Below are positions 27,476 to 36,892 of a stretch of DNA of 64,000 nt, one piece after another. Numbering within the stretch: the stretch's first letter is position 1; every line of letters starts with the position of its first letter. Origin of the DNA: an uncultured Commensalibacter sp. (GTDB taxonomy: Bacteria > Pseudomonadota > Alphaproteobacteria > Acetobacterales > Acetobacteraceae). Location of the stretch: NCBI GenBank assembly GCA_945266285.1, contig CALYOP010000003.1, positions 1 to 64,000 of the forward strand. Direction: 5' to 3'. The translations under genes were made by a program, and so were the position numbers. The notes under the pieces are model-generated. The model was not told where the DNA came from, made no database searches, and saw only the letters and a list, made by a program, of their open reading frames with translations.

Positions 27476-27620
27476 AAACTAGGCATCTTCGTTTTTAACC
27501 CTATCTTTTCGATAAACATAATTTATTGGCATGCGAATACATCTTCTTTTTCGCGTGCCATTTTTATTTGAACTCTTTTAAATAAAAATATTTTTTAAAA
27601 GTTTAATAATTATTATTAAT

Positions 27621-27639
27621 GAAAATGATTATCATTATA
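27621..27639 (+). promoter_or_regulatory. Candidate Fur box
   Basis: GAAAATGATTATCATTATA matches the classical 19-bp Fur consensus GATAATGATAATCATTATC at 16 positions. It lies about 435 nt before the start of the GltD-like/nifJ operon, whose products carry many Fe-S clusters. What transcript it controls, and in which direction, cannot be read directly. Confidence 0.6.
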
Positions 27640-27692
27640 AATTAGCAAATAATATATGCTAAGTTTAATGAATAAACGTCATCAACTCAAAT

Positions 27693-27755
27693 GCTAAGAA
27701 AATAAAAAATTGTCAATAATATATTAAGCAAATAAAATATTCTTGTTTTCTTAGC
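27693..27755. repeat. 10-bp perfect inverted repeat downstream of the Fur box
   Basis: GCTAAGAAAA (27693-27702) pairs perfectly with TTTTCTTAGC (27746-27755) across 43 nt. Two further GCTAAG copies flank it. It could form a long stem in a leader or small RNA. Confidence 0.4.
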
Positions 27756-28074
27756 CACTTGTATTGCACGCTAAGCATAACTTTACAAATCACTTATAAA
27801 AGCAATTCGAATAATTTTTCTGCCCTTGTATTTCAACATTATTTTCTAACAAAATTCGATTGGATCTTGCGGTTATTTGATGGAGGAAATCTACAAAATC
27901 TGTCGACTGCTGCACAAATTTTTACAAATATTTAAAAAATTGGTCTATAAGCGTATTAATTACTTCAGTAATTTAGTCTAAGAAATTTAAAAAAATTCGG
28001 TAAATCATTACTCTTACATCACTCATATGACAGACAATTAAAGTGATGATTTGTCTGAAATGGAGTTTTTGAAA

Positions 28075-29697
28075 ATGACTAAAATCCAAGACGATATGAG
28101 TGGTTTGGTTGACCTCATGCGGCCACAAACCACGGGTGCGATACGAAAAAGTCATCCTATTTATGTTGATCTATTACCTCCTTGCAATCATGCTTGTCCT
28201 GCTGGTGAAAATATCCAAGCCTGGCTTGATCATGCGCAAGCGGGAAATTATTATGAAGCATGGGTAGAATTAACAAAAAACAATCCTTTTCCTGCAATTC
28301 ATGGACGTGTTTGCTATCACCCCTGTGAAGATTCCTGTAACCGAGGGGAGTTAAACACACCGGTTAGCATTCATGCAGTTGAACGGTTTTTGGGGGATAA
28401 GGCGCTTGAAGAAAACTGGCAGTTCCCAAAAACTGAACCTACAAATAAACGAGTCATGATTATTGGTGCTGGCCCTAGCGGTTTATCAGCTGCCTATCAT
28501 CTGGCATTGCTTGGCCACGAAGTTGAAATTTACGAAGCAGGCCCCGTGTCAGGTGGTATGCTTCATTTTGGTATTCCAGCTTATCGTCTACCGCGCGACA
28601 TTTTACAAAAAGAAGTCGACCGTTTATTAACCATGGGGGTTAAAATCCACCTTAATCACAAGGTTGATGACGTTATTGCTGAACAAAAAGCCGGCAAGTT
28701 TGATGCAGTTTATCTTGCAATTGGTGCACAAGCTGGCAGCCATATTGACATTCCCGCACGTGAATCGGCTAAAATTCTGGATGCTGTTGATCTGTTACGC
28801 AAAACCGGAACAGGGGAAAAACCATTGCTTGGACGTAAGGTTGTGATTTATGGCGGTGGGAACACGGCTATGGACTCAGCACGTACTGCAAAACGCTTGG
28901 GCGCAAATGATGCAATTATCGTTTATCGTCGTGATCAGGCCCATATGCCCGCACATCAATTCGAAATGGAAGAAGCATTAGAAGAAGGCGTAAAAATCAA
29001 ATGGCTCTCTACCATTAAGAATATGGACGGCACCGATATTACCATCGAAAAAGTAAAGCTTGATGATAATGGTCGTCCTGTTCCTACGGGTAAATTTGAA
29101 ACGCTAACCGCTGATTCACTGGTTCTGGCTGTTGGGCAAACGACACAGACCGAATTTTTGCAAAAAGTTGATGGTATCGAATTTAAAAAAGACGGCACCG
29201 TCATTGTTGACCGCAATATGCAGACAGGTCATCCAAGTATTTTTGCTGGCGGTGATATGATCCCAGCAGAACGCACCGTTACAACAGCAGTTGGACATGG
29301 TAAAAAAGCTGCGCGCCACATTGATGCATGGTTAAAGGGAACGACATATCAAGAACCTGCTAAACATGGCATTGTTCATTTCGAAGCTATGAACTTGCCA
29401 ATTTATTCCAATGCAATCAAAACCGAACAACATCATCTTCCTGTTGATAAACGTACTGATTTTTCCGAAGTCCTCGAAGGATTAAATGAATCAGAAGCAA
29501 GATATGAGGCAAAACGTTGTCTGTCCTGCGGAAATTGTTACGAATGCGATAATTGTTATGCTGCCTGCCCTGAAGATGCCATTAAAAAGCTTGGTATTGG
29601 AAAGGGTTACGATGTTGATTTAAATAAATGTACGGGCTGTGCGGTATGTTACGAACAATGCCCTTGTCATGCCATCGAGATGCAAGCTGAGGTTTAA
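28075..29697 (+). CDS. GltD-like NAD(P)H-binding flavoprotein with C-terminal ferredoxin domain
   Basis: A 540-residue cytoplasmic electron-transfer protein resembling the small subunit of glutamate synthase. The N-terminal Fe-S binding region is CNHACPAGENIQAWL (from residue 37), then FAD-binding MIIGAGPSGLSAAYHLALLG, NADPH-binding VVIYGGGNTAMDSARTAKRL and FAD-binding FAGGDM. It ends with a two-cluster ferredoxin domain (CLSCGNCYECDNCYAACP and CTGCAVCYEQCP) absent from plain GltD. The frame is open to a TTG at 28051, but GGAG lies 9 nt before the ATG at 28075, which is preferred. Its stop overlaps the nifJ start by one base, so it is likely the electron partner of NifJ, linking ferredoxin-level electrons to NAD(P)H. 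No glutamate synthase large subunit is nearby. Confidence 0.85.
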   Translation: MTKIQDDMSGLVDLMRPQTTGAIRKSHPIYVDLLPPCNHACPAGENIQAWLDHAQAGNYYEAWVELTKNNPFPAIHGRVCYHPCEDSCNRGELNTPVSIHAVERFLGDKALEENWQFPKTEPTNKRVMIIGAGPSGLSAAYHLALLGHEVEIYEAGPVSGGMLHFGIPAYRLPRDILQKEVDRLLTMGVKIHLNHKVDDVIAEQKAGKFDAVYLAIGAQAGSHIDIPARESAKILDAVDLLRKTGTGEKPLLGRKVVIYGGGNTAMDSARTAKRLGANDAIIVYRRDQAHMPAHQFEMEEALEEGVKIKWLSTIKNMDGTDITIEKVKLDDNGRPVPTGKFETLTADSLVLAVGQTTQTEFLQKVDGIEFKKDGTVIVDRNMQTGHPSIFAGGDMIPAERTVTTAVGHGKKAARHIDAWLKGTTYQEPAKHGIVHFEAMNLPIYSNAIKTEQHHLPVDKRTDFSEVLEGLNESEARYEAKRCLSCGNCYECDNCYAACPEDAIKKLGIGKGYDVDLNKCTGCAVCYEQCPCHAIEMQAEV

Positions 29698-32600
29698 TGA
29701 TGAGTAAAAAAGTAATTATTGATGGGAATACCGCGGTTGCCGATATTGCTTATCGTCTAAATGAAGTCTGTGCAATTTTCCCAATCACCCCGTCTTCTAC
29801 CATGGCAGAACTGGCTGATGAATGGGCTTCAGAAGGCAAAACCAATCTTTGGGGGAATATCCCTTATATTCAAGAAATGCAAAGTGAAGGTGGTGCCGCT
29901 GGTGCTGTTCATGGTGCATTGCAATCGGGTTCATTAACGACAACCTTTACGGCTTCTCAAGGGTTATTGTTAATGTTGCCCAATATGTATAAAATTGCTG
30001 GCGAATTGACATCTACCGTTTTCCACGTTGCTGCACGCGCATTGGCAACGTCCGCATTGTCGATTTTCGGCGATCACTCGGATGTAATGTCAGCAAGAAC
30101 AACGGGTTTTGCTTTATTTAGCTCCGCAACCGTACAAGAAGCTCATGATTCTGCTTTGCTGGCACAAGTTGCGACATTAAAATCGCGTGTGCCTTTCCTT
30201 CATTTTTTTGATGGTTTTCGAATTTCCCATGAGTTGAATACCATGGAACGTCTTGATGACAGCGTTCTAAAAACCATGATGGATGAAAAACTAATCCATG
30301 AACATCGTGCACGTGCTTTAAATCCTGAAAATCCTTTTATCCGTGGCACAGCACATAATCCGGATACTTTTTTCCAAGCACGCGAAGTCGTAAATCCTTT
30401 CTATAATAATGTTCCTGTTATTTTACAATGGCTTATGGATGATTTCGCTAAATTAACAGGTCGTCAATATAGGCTTTTCGATTATTACGGTGCCCCAGAA
30501 CCTGAAAAAGTTATTATCGCTATGGGTTCTGGTGCAAAAACAGCCCTTCAAGCAGTCAAATTATTAATGGCAAAAGGTGAAAAGGCCGGTGTCATTCAAG
30601 TTCGCCTTTTCCGCCCCTTCTCTTCCGAATATCTACTCAAAGTTCTACCAAAATCTGTCAAGAAAATAGCCGTAATTGAACAATGTAAAGAAGTAGGTGC
30701 CAGTGGAGAGCCACTCTATCAAGATATCGTGGTAACCATCGCCAATGCCGTTGCAAAAGGGGAGCTTTCATCCCTGCCACTTATTATCGGTGGACGCTAT
30801 GGATTATCTAATAAAGACTTTAGCCCTGCAATGGCTATTGCCGTTTTTGATGAACTGGATAAACCGCATCCCCATCATGGTTTTACAGTAGGTATTAATG
30901 ACGATGTCACGCATACCAGCTTAACCTATGACAGTACCTTAAATCCTGAAGACAGTAAAATTACACGTGCTGTCTTCTTTGGTTTGGGTGCTGATGGTAC
31001 GGTCGGCGCGAACAAAAATAGTGTTAAAATCATCAGCGAGGATGCTGGTCTTTATGCTCAGGGCTTTTTCGTTTACGACTCACATAAATCAGGTGCTCAA
31101 ACGATTTCCCATCTCCGTTTTGGACCGGAACCAATTGATGCCCCTTATTTAATTGAACATGCCAATTTCGTTGCTTGTCATAAATTCGAATTCCTAGAAC
31201 GGCAAGATATTTTGAAATATGCCTCGCATGATTCAACCTTTTTGCTTAACGCCCCGTATGATGCAAATGAAGTATGGGACAAGATTCCGAAATCTGTACA
31301 AGAACAGATTATTAAAAAACGGCTCAAATTTTACGTTATTAATGCTAGCGCCGTTGCAAAGGAACTCGGTTTAGGTTTCCGTATTAACACGATTTTGCAA
31401 ACTTGTTTTTTCTCGATTTCTGGGGTTCTTCCCAAAGATCAGGCCATTACCAGTATTAAAGCACATATTAAGAAAAGCTATGGCCGCAAAGGTGACAAGG
31501 TGGTTCAACAGAACTATGCCGCTGTTGATGGTGCCTTACAACATTTGCAAGAAGTCAAAGTACCAGATCATGTAACAAGCCCAATTGATAAAATACAATT
31601 AGTACCGAAAAATTCACCTATTTTCATTCGCGAAGTCACAGCAAAAATGTTTGCAGGTGAAGGTGATACCATCCCTGTAAGCGCTATGCCTATTGATGGA
31701 ACATTTCCAAGCGGTACTTGTGCATTAGAAAAACGGAATGTTTCAGAAGTTATCCCTGAATGGCGATCTGATCTTTGTATTCAATGTGGTCAATGTGGTT
31801 TTGTCTGCCCGCATTCTGTAATACGAGCCCGTTATTATCATGAAAATGAAGCTGCCAACGCCCCTGAAGGTTTCCAATCGGTTGAAGTTAATGCCCGTGG
31901 TTATCCTGAAAGTCGTTTTACCTTACAGATCTATATCGAAGATTGTACTGGTTGCGCATTATGCGTAGAAGCTTGCCCTGCTCATAGTCCAACAGAGGCT
32001 GGGGTGAAAGCACTCAATATGGTGGATAAACATCCTATTCTGGAACGGGAAAAAGCTAATATTCAGTTCTTTGAAACGTTACCAGTAAATAATCGTGCGC
32101 ATGTTGATTTTTCAAATGTTCGAGGCGTTCAATTCCTTCAACCTTTATTTGAATTTCCAGGTGCCTGCGCAGGATGTGGTGAAACACCTTATTTAAAACT
32201 TTTAAGCCAACTTTTTGGCGATCGGATGCAAGTTGCTAATGCAACCGGTTGTTCTTCAATCTATAGTGGGAACTTACCAGTCACCCCATGGGCAAAAAAC
32301 CACGAAGGCCGCGGGCCAGCATGGTCGAATTCCCTGTTTGAAGATAATGCTGAATTCGGACTAGGCTATCGCTTGGCTGCCGATAATCAAGTTGAATTAG
32401 CTGTCAAACAGCTAAGAGAATTGACAGATATTGTTGATTCTGATTTTGTTGAAGAAATTATCAATGCACCTCAACAACTGGAATCTGAAATCCGAAAACA
32501 ACGGGAAAGAATAGCAGAACTTAAGGTCAAATTATTACCGCATCAAGAAAAAGATAGCCGCGTTGGCAATATGTTTTCTTTGATTGATCATCTGGTGCGT

Positions 32601-33317
32601 CGTAGCATTTGGATTATCGGCGGTGACGGTTGGGCTTATGATATCGGTTATGGTGGTTTAGACCACGTTCTAGCTAGTGGGAAAAATGTCAATATTCTGG
32701 TATTGGATACCGAAGTTTATTCCAATACGGGTGGACAGGCTTCCAAGGCAACACCTTTGGCAGCGATGGCTAAATTTGCATCAAGTGGTAAACGTACTGC
32801 TCGTAAAGATCTGGCTTTACAAGCCATTGCTTATGGAAATGTCTATGTTGCTCAAGTAGCAATGGGAGCAAATCCACAGCAAACGCTTCAGGCTTTTAGA
32901 GAAGCAGAAACCTATGATGGTCCTTCGATCATTTTGGCTTATAGCCATTGTATCGCTCATGGTATTGATATGACGAAGGGGTTAAATCAACAGCATCTTG
33001 CAACCGCTACCGGTTATTGGCCTTTATTCCGTTTTGATCCTAGAATGCGAATTTATGGTCAAAATCCATTCCGTTTGGATTCCAACAAACCGCATCTTCC
33101 TTTATCCGATTTTGCTTATAATGAAATTCGTTATAAAGCATTGTGCAAAACGGATCCTGAAAGAGCAAGCCATTTAATGACGATGGCACAGAATTGGGTC
33201 GATGAACGGTTCAGAGCCTATGAAGATTTAGCTTCTAGAGACGGAAGTCGTTTTCAACCTGATCCTTATGAAGCGGGATTAGCTCCAAAAGAAGAAACGC
33301 TTCTTTCTAACCACTAA
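29697..33317 (+). CDS. nifJ: Pyruvate:ferredoxin (flavodoxin) oxidoreductase
   Basis: A single-chain 1206-residue PFOR that oxidises pyruvate with CoA to acetyl-CoA and CO2, reducing ferredoxin or flavodoxin. The full domain order is present: N-terminal pyrimidine-binding domain (FPITPSSTMAELADEW), transketolase-C-like domain, gamma domain, two-cluster ferredoxin domain near residues 694-760 (CIQCGQCGFVCP; CTGCALCVEACP), and C-terminal TPP domain with CAGCGETPYLK near 823 and GGDGWAYDIGYGGLDHVL near 974. Such enzymes are oxygen-sensitive and typical of low-oxygen metabolism, unusual for an acetic acid bacterium but consistent with the nitrate-respiration genes. It is coupled to the upstream flavoprotein and ends at a clear terminator. 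Confidence 0.95.
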   Translation: MMSKKVIIDGNTAVADIAYRLNEVCAIFPITPSSTMAELADEWASEGKTNLWGNIPYIQEMQSEGGAAGAVHGALQSGSLTTTFTASQGLLLMLPNMYKIAGELTSTVFHVAARALATSALSIFGDHSDVMSARTTGFALFSSATVQEAHDSALLAQVATLKSRVPFLHFFDGFRISHELNTMERLDDSVLKTMMDEKLIHEHRARALNPENPFIRGTAHNPDTFFQAREVVNPFYNNVPVILQWLMDDFAKLTGRQYRLFDYYGAPEPEKVIIAMGSGAKTALQAVKLLMAKGEKAGVIQVRLFRPFSSEYLLKVLPKSVKKIAVIEQCKEVGASGEPLYQDIVVTIANAVAKGELSSLPLIIGGRYGLSNKDFSPAMAIAVFDELDKPHPHHGFTVGINDDVTHTSLTYDSTLNPEDSKITRAVFFGLGADGTVGANKNSVKIISEDAGLYAQGFFVYDSHKSGAQTISHLRFGPEPIDAPYLIEHANFVACHKFEFLERQDILKYASHDSTFLLNAPYDANEVWDKIPKSVQEQIIKKRLKFYVINASAVAKELGLGFRINTILQTCFFSISGVLPKDQAITSIKAHIKKSYGRKGDKVVQQNYAAVDGALQHLQEVKVPDHVTSPIDKIQLVPKNSPIFIREVTAKMFAGEGDTIPVSAMPIDGTFPSGTCALEKRNVSEVIPEWRSDLCIQCGQCGFVCPHSVIRARYYHENEAANAPEGFQSVEVNARGYPESRFTLQIYIEDCTGCALCVEACPAHSPTEAGVKALNMVDKHPILEREKANIQFFETLPVNNRAHVDFSNVRGVQFLQPLFEFPGACAGCGETPYLKLLSQLFGDRMQVANATGCSSIYSGNLPVTPWAKNHEGRGPAWSNSLFEDNAEFGLGYRLAADNQVELAVKQLRELTDIVDSDFVEEIINAPQQLESEIRKQRERIAELKVKLLPHQEKDSRVGNMFSLIDHLVRRSIWIIGGDGWAYDIGYGGLDHVLASGKNVNILVLDTEVYSNTGGQASKATPLAAMAKFASSGKRTARKDLALQAIAYGNVYVAQVAMGANPQQTLQAFREAETYDGPSIILAYSHCIAHGIDMTKGLNQQHLATATGYWPLFRFDPRMRIYGQNPFRLDSNKPHLPLSDFAYNEIRYKALCKTDPERASHLMTMAQNWVDERFRAYEDLASRDGSRFQPDPYEAGLAPKEETLLSNH

Positions 33318-33326
33318 ATACTTACA

Positions 33327-33365
33327 AAACCTGACAAGTTAGAAAATAATTTGTCAGGTTTTTAT
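33327..33365 (+). terminator. Rho-independent terminator of the nifJ operon
   Basis: AAACCTGACAA (33327-33337) pairs with TTGTCAGGTTT (33351-33361), a perfect 11-bp stem with a 13-nt loop, running into TTTATTT directly after the nifJ stop. Confidence 0.85.
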
Positions 33366-33723
33366 TTGTTATTAATAAAATAAATTTCCCTTAAAAATTA
33401 ATATAATAGTAAAATTTCATTTATAGCTTCTGTAAAATTGTAAATAATTACGGAAAATCTTAATTATTTCCTGAAATATTGATTATGCTGAAATAAAAAC
33501 TTGTATTCTTCATTATAGAAAGGTTTTTATTCTATTTAATAAAAACAAATTTTCCTTACGCTATTATTATTGTCAATATATGTATCAATTTTTTAAGAAA
33601 AAACAAACTAAATCATTAAAATGACAAATTTATTATTTGTAATTACAAAATTAAAAAGAAATCGATACAAATTTATTATAAATGTAATTATCAATTCAAT
33701 CCATACATGGAAAAAATACTTTA
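33366..33723. other. AT-rich gap between nifJ and tonB
   Basis: About 360 nt between convergent genes, very AT-rich. I see no gene, RNA or convincing operator in it. Confidence 0.5.
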
Positions 33724-34959
33724 TTAATGCCGGATCAGGATATAATTGATCGTTAAATCAATAACAAAATTATCTTTGCTAATATCAGGCGGTATTGGTG
33801 GCAAAGTTGCATTTCTGAACATTGCAGTTATTGCGCTATCCAACGCATCGGAACCCGAAGAGCTTGTAAGGTTTAAAGATTTTACATGACCTTGCCGATC
33901 AAGAACGACTTGAACCGAAGCCGAACCTTCTTCACCATTTTTTGCGGCATCCATTGGATAATACATATGCCGTTGAATCCATGCATCAATCTCTGCACCG
34001 TAATCTGAACGAACACCACGAATACTTACTTTGTTTGCATAAGGGACATTAATCTTTCCATTTTTAACCAATGGCCCGGTTGAAAGGTCAATGCTGGAAC
34101 GTGATCCTCTTGTTACATGATGGGATTCTTGGCGTTTTGATTTTTGCGTCGACTCACTGAAATCCAGATTGGCCATATTACTAAATGGTGATGTATTTTG
34201 CGAACGTAATTGTTGTCTACGCTGCGGTTGTGGACGACTTGGTGGATTATAATGATGATAAAAAGTAAGATTTTTTTTGGGCTGATTAATTTGCTTTTGT
34301 TTTACGGGTTTTGATTGTTTGGGGGACTGTTCAAGTAACGGTTCTATACCTTCTATAGGTGGCAAGGCTTCGGTTGTTGGGTTTGCTGTCGCTTGAGAAA
34401 CTTCTGGCATCGTTGGCACAGAAGGCAATGATGCCGTTACCGGCGGTGAAGCAAGTGGTTTTGTTGTCGTTTGAGCATTATCAACTCCTGATAATCCATC
34501 CCCCATTAATCCACTTGAACCCACTTCATTGGGTATGAACATCACATCTACGGGTTCACCTTCCGTAACATTTCCAAAATTAGAGCTACTAAAATGAAAA
34601 TGGAACAAAATTGCCAGAATAAAGAATAAAACAATCGCCCCATGAAGGGTCAATGCACTATAAAATCCCAGATCCATATAGCTTTGTTCTATCACTGGAA
34701 ATTTAAGCAGTTCCGCACCGGTAAATTTGATTTTCGTTTTAGATTGGGGAACCAAAGCGGGTCGGAAACTTTGCACCTGTTTTTTGGATATTTTCGACCG
34801 CGTAGAAGCCGCTTCCATTTTATAACCAGGATGCTGAACATAATCCGGCGATAAAAGATTCAGAAAAGAGCGAGCAATTTGTAACATCAAACTGTTTTTC
34901 TCCGCCTTTTCGTCTTGTGAATCATATAGTTTGGGATTGTTTACTATGTTCTGTGTCAC
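33724..34959 (-). CDS. TonB-family energy transducer with long cytoplasmic N-terminus
   Basis: A 411-residue TonB-type protein coupling the proton motive force to outer-membrane receptors. An unusually long N-terminal extension of about 95 residues precedes the single membrane helix (about 98-122, FYSALTLHGAIVLFFILAIL). The helix carries the His-Gly pair aligned with the essential His of E. coli TonB. A Pro/Gln/Lys-rich periplasmic linker follows, then a C-terminal TonB domain (DAWIQRHMYYPMDAAKNGEE; SGSDALDSAITAMFRNATLP). No exbB/exbD adjoin it; TolQ/TolR are elsewhere in the window. It could serve the receptor at 1.7-3.8 kb. The gene stands alone. Confidence 0.85.
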   Translation of the reverse strand: MTQNIVNNPKLYDSQDEKAEKNSLMLQIARSFLNLLSPDYVQHPGYKMEAASTRSKISKKQVQSFRPALVPQSKTKIKFTGAELLKFPVIEQSYMDLGFYSALTLHGAIVLFFILAILFHFHFSSSNFGNVTEGEPVDVMFIPNEVGSSGLMGDGLSGVDNAQTTTKPLASPPVTASLPSVPTMPEVSQATANPTTEALPPIEGIEPLLEQSPKQSKPVKQKQINQPKKNLTFYHHYNPPSRPQPQRRQQLRSQNTSPFSNMANLDFSESTQKSKRQESHHVTRGSRSSIDLSTGPLVKNGKINVPYANKVSIRGVRSDYGAEIDAWIQRHMYYPMDAAKNGEEGSASVQVVLDRQGHVKSLNLTSSSGSDALDSAITAMFRNATLPPIPPDISKDNFVIDLTINYILIRH

Positions 34960-35039
34960 AAAATATTATATGCTGCAAGCAAAGAACGTGCTGGCAAGCC
35001 CTTTTTTCAAATCTATATTGTAAAAAATTATCAACAAGC

Positions 35040-35690
35040 ATGCAAAAGATAAGGCAACAAGCAGCTCAACATTTAATCCAACAAGACCCAGATCTCGCAA
35101 AAATAATTCAAAAAGAAGGGCTTTGTCGTTTAAAAATTGATTTACAAAAAGAACCTTATGAAGCGCTTGCCAGAGCTATTGCCGGTCAACAACTGCATTC
35201 AAAAGCTGTCGAAGCAATTATCTCAAGATTACTTATCCTTAATAATGGGACATTTCCTTCACCGAAGCAAATGGCGGGATTTTCCCATGAACAACTTGCA
35301 CGTTGCGGTTTTTCAATGCGGAAAGCAATGGCATTACAGCATCTTGCCCAAGCTACCCTAGACAACAAAGTTCCCAATCGACAACAAGCCAATGAAATGT
35401 CTGATCAGGAATTAATCGATATTTTAACCCAATTACATGGAATTGGACGTTGGTCTGTTGAAATGTTACTGATTTTTACGCTCGGCCGATTAGATATTAT
35501 GCCTGTTGATGATTTTGGCGTTCGCGAAGGGTGGCGTCTTTGTAAAAATCTTCCTATTCAACCGAAACCAAAGATACTACGGCAAGCCACTGAAAGCTGG
35601 AGCCCCTATCGCTCAATAGGGGCATGGTATTTATGGCGTGCAGTTGAGCAATTTAAACCAAAGCAAAAACAAAACCCGTTAACGCTATAA
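35040..35690 (+). CDS. DNA-3-methyladenine glycosylase II (AlkA-like, HhH-GPD)
   Basis: Base-excision repair glycosylase of the HhH-GPD superfamily, 216 residues. It removes alkylated purines from DNA. Visible are AIAGQQLHSKAVEAIISRL, the helix-hairpin-helix LHGIGRWSVEMLLIF and the catalytic Asp in RLDIMPVDDFGVREG. The frame is open back to 34917, inside the divergent tonB gene, but the extra 41 residues are Cys-rich and non-conserved; the ATG at 35040 matches the family start. It lacks the N-terminal beta domain of E. coli AlkA, as in the short bacterial form. Confidence 0.87.
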   Translation: MQKIRQQAAQHLIQQDPDLAKIIQKEGLCRLKIDLQKEPYEALARAIAGQQLHSKAVEAIISRLLILNNGTFPSPKQMAGFSHEQLARCGFSMRKAMALQHLAQATLDNKVPNRQQANEMSDQELIDILTQLHGIGRWSVEMLLIFTLGRLDIMPVDDFGVREGWRLCKNLPIQPKPKILRQATESWSPYRSIGAWYLWRAVEQFKPKQKQNPLTL

Positions 35691-35694
35691 ACAA

Positions 35695-36708
35695 TCAACC
35701 TTTTTGCAAATCAAGAATGATTTTACCACTATGCGATCCTTGCTCCATTAAACGATGGGCATCTTGAACTTGGCCAAAAGGAAATACTTTCTCAATTAGC
35801 GGTTTAATTTTCCGCTCAGATAAAAGGGGCCAGACTTGTTCATAAAGCATTTTAGCGATTTCCCCTTTAAATGTCGTAGAACGTGGTCGCAACGTGCTGC
35901 CAGAAATTGTAATCCGTCGGGTTACAATACGCGCAAGGTTTACTTCCTCAACCTTAACGCCACCTTGAAAAGAAATTATGATTAACCGCCCATCCTCAGC
36001 CAAAACCTTAATATTACGGTTGAAATAAGAGGCCCCCATAATATCCAAGATAATATCGACACCCTTTTTATTAGTTAATTCCATAATGCGATCTACAAAA
36101 TCTTCGTTTTTGTAGTTGATTGCTTCTTGAGCCCCTAATTTTTTACACAAATCGCATTTTTCATCAGAACCGGCTGTTACATAAACCGTTGCACCAAAAG
36201 CATGAGCCAGCTGTATAGCCGTCGTTCCAATACCGCCACTTCCTCCATGAATGAGTAATTTCTCTTTTTTTCGCAAATGACCAATTTCAAACAGATTTGT
36301 CCAAACAGTGAAAAAAGTTTCTGGTAATCCCGCGGCTTCTACTGCGGTAAAACCAGACGGCCAAGGAAGGCATTGCGTTACAGGAACGGTACAATATTCA
36401 GCATAACCACCACCATTGACCAAAGCACAAACTTTATCACCCGGTTCAAAAGGCAAACCAACAGAAGGTGCAATAACTTCACCAGCCACTTCTAAACCTA
36501 AATTCGGGTTTGCATCTGGTGGTGGTGGATAATAACCTTGGCGTTGCACGATGTCGGGCCGGTTAATACCTGCCGCCATGACTTTAATTAAAACCTCACC
36601 CTCTTTGGGTTGAGGAACAGGCAAATGACTAATTTTTAAATTTTCAGCACCACCAGGGGTATCAAAGGTTACAGCACACATTTGTTCTGGGATTAAAAAT
36701 GATTGCAT
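35695..36708 (-). CDS. NAD(P)H:quinone oxidoreductase, zeta-crystallin/PIG3 type
   Basis: Medium-chain dehydrogenase/reductase lacking zinc, 337 residues. The N-terminal GroES-like domain has AAGINRPDIVQRQGYYPPP and PNLGLEVAGEV. The nucleotide fold follows with LLIHGGSGGIGTTAIQLAHA. The ATG at 36708 has AAGGA at 8 nt and is preferred over an upstream TTG at 36726. It ends 4 nt from the convergent glycosylase gene. Likely NADPH-dependent reduction of quinones or enones in the cytoplasm; physiological substrate unknown. Confidence 0.86.
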   Translation of the reverse strand: MQSFLIPEQMCAVTFDTPGGAENLKISHLPVPQPKEGEVLIKVMAAGINRPDIVQRQGYYPPPPDANPNLGLEVAGEVIAPSVGLPFEPGDKVCALVNGGGYAEYCTVPVTQCLPWPSGFTAVEAAGLPETFFTVWTNLFEIGHLRKKEKLLIHGGSGGIGTTAIQLAHAFGATVYVTAGSDEKCDLCKKLGAQEAINYKNEDFVDRIMELTNKKGVDIILDIMGASYFNRNIKVLAEDGRLIIISFQGGVKVEEVNLARIVTRRITISGSTLRPRSTTFKGEIAKMLYEQVWPLLSERKIKPLIEKVFPFGQVQDAHRLMEQGSHSGKIILDLQKG

Positions 36709-36892
36709 TTGTTCATTCCTTATCAAGTTAACCAGAAAAATGGATCAATGCATCTTCCGCCTTTTTAAACCCATTTTATCATCCTAAAATCATAGACTGA
36801 TTTTTATAAATGAAATATTCATCATTCCTAGAATAACAAAACATTTATAATTTTGCGTTTATATCCTAACCCCAAATCAATAAATTGATCAT

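Larger units (their letters stand above)
27476..28074. other. Gap of about 0.6 kb before the nifJ operon: Fur box, inverted repeat, no clear gene
   Basis: Very AT-rich. It contains a near-consensus Fur site (27621-27639), a perfect 10-bp inverted repeat with 43-nt spacing (27693-27755) and GCTAAG repeated at 27658, 27693 and 27770. A 33-codon frame (27880-27981, MEEIYKICRLL start, basic and amphipathic) lacks a good ribosome site. It may hold an iron-regulated leader or small RNA; no terminator is evident. Confidence 0.45.

Noticed and set aside
27880..27981. 33-codon frame starting MEEIYKICRLL in the Fur-box gap
   Set aside because: No good ribosome site or known small-protein family; kept only as a note in the gap entry.
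34917..35039. N-terminal extension of the AlkA-like gene
   Set aside because: Cys-rich, overlaps the tonB coding start on the other strand, and family proteins begin near the ATG at 35040.
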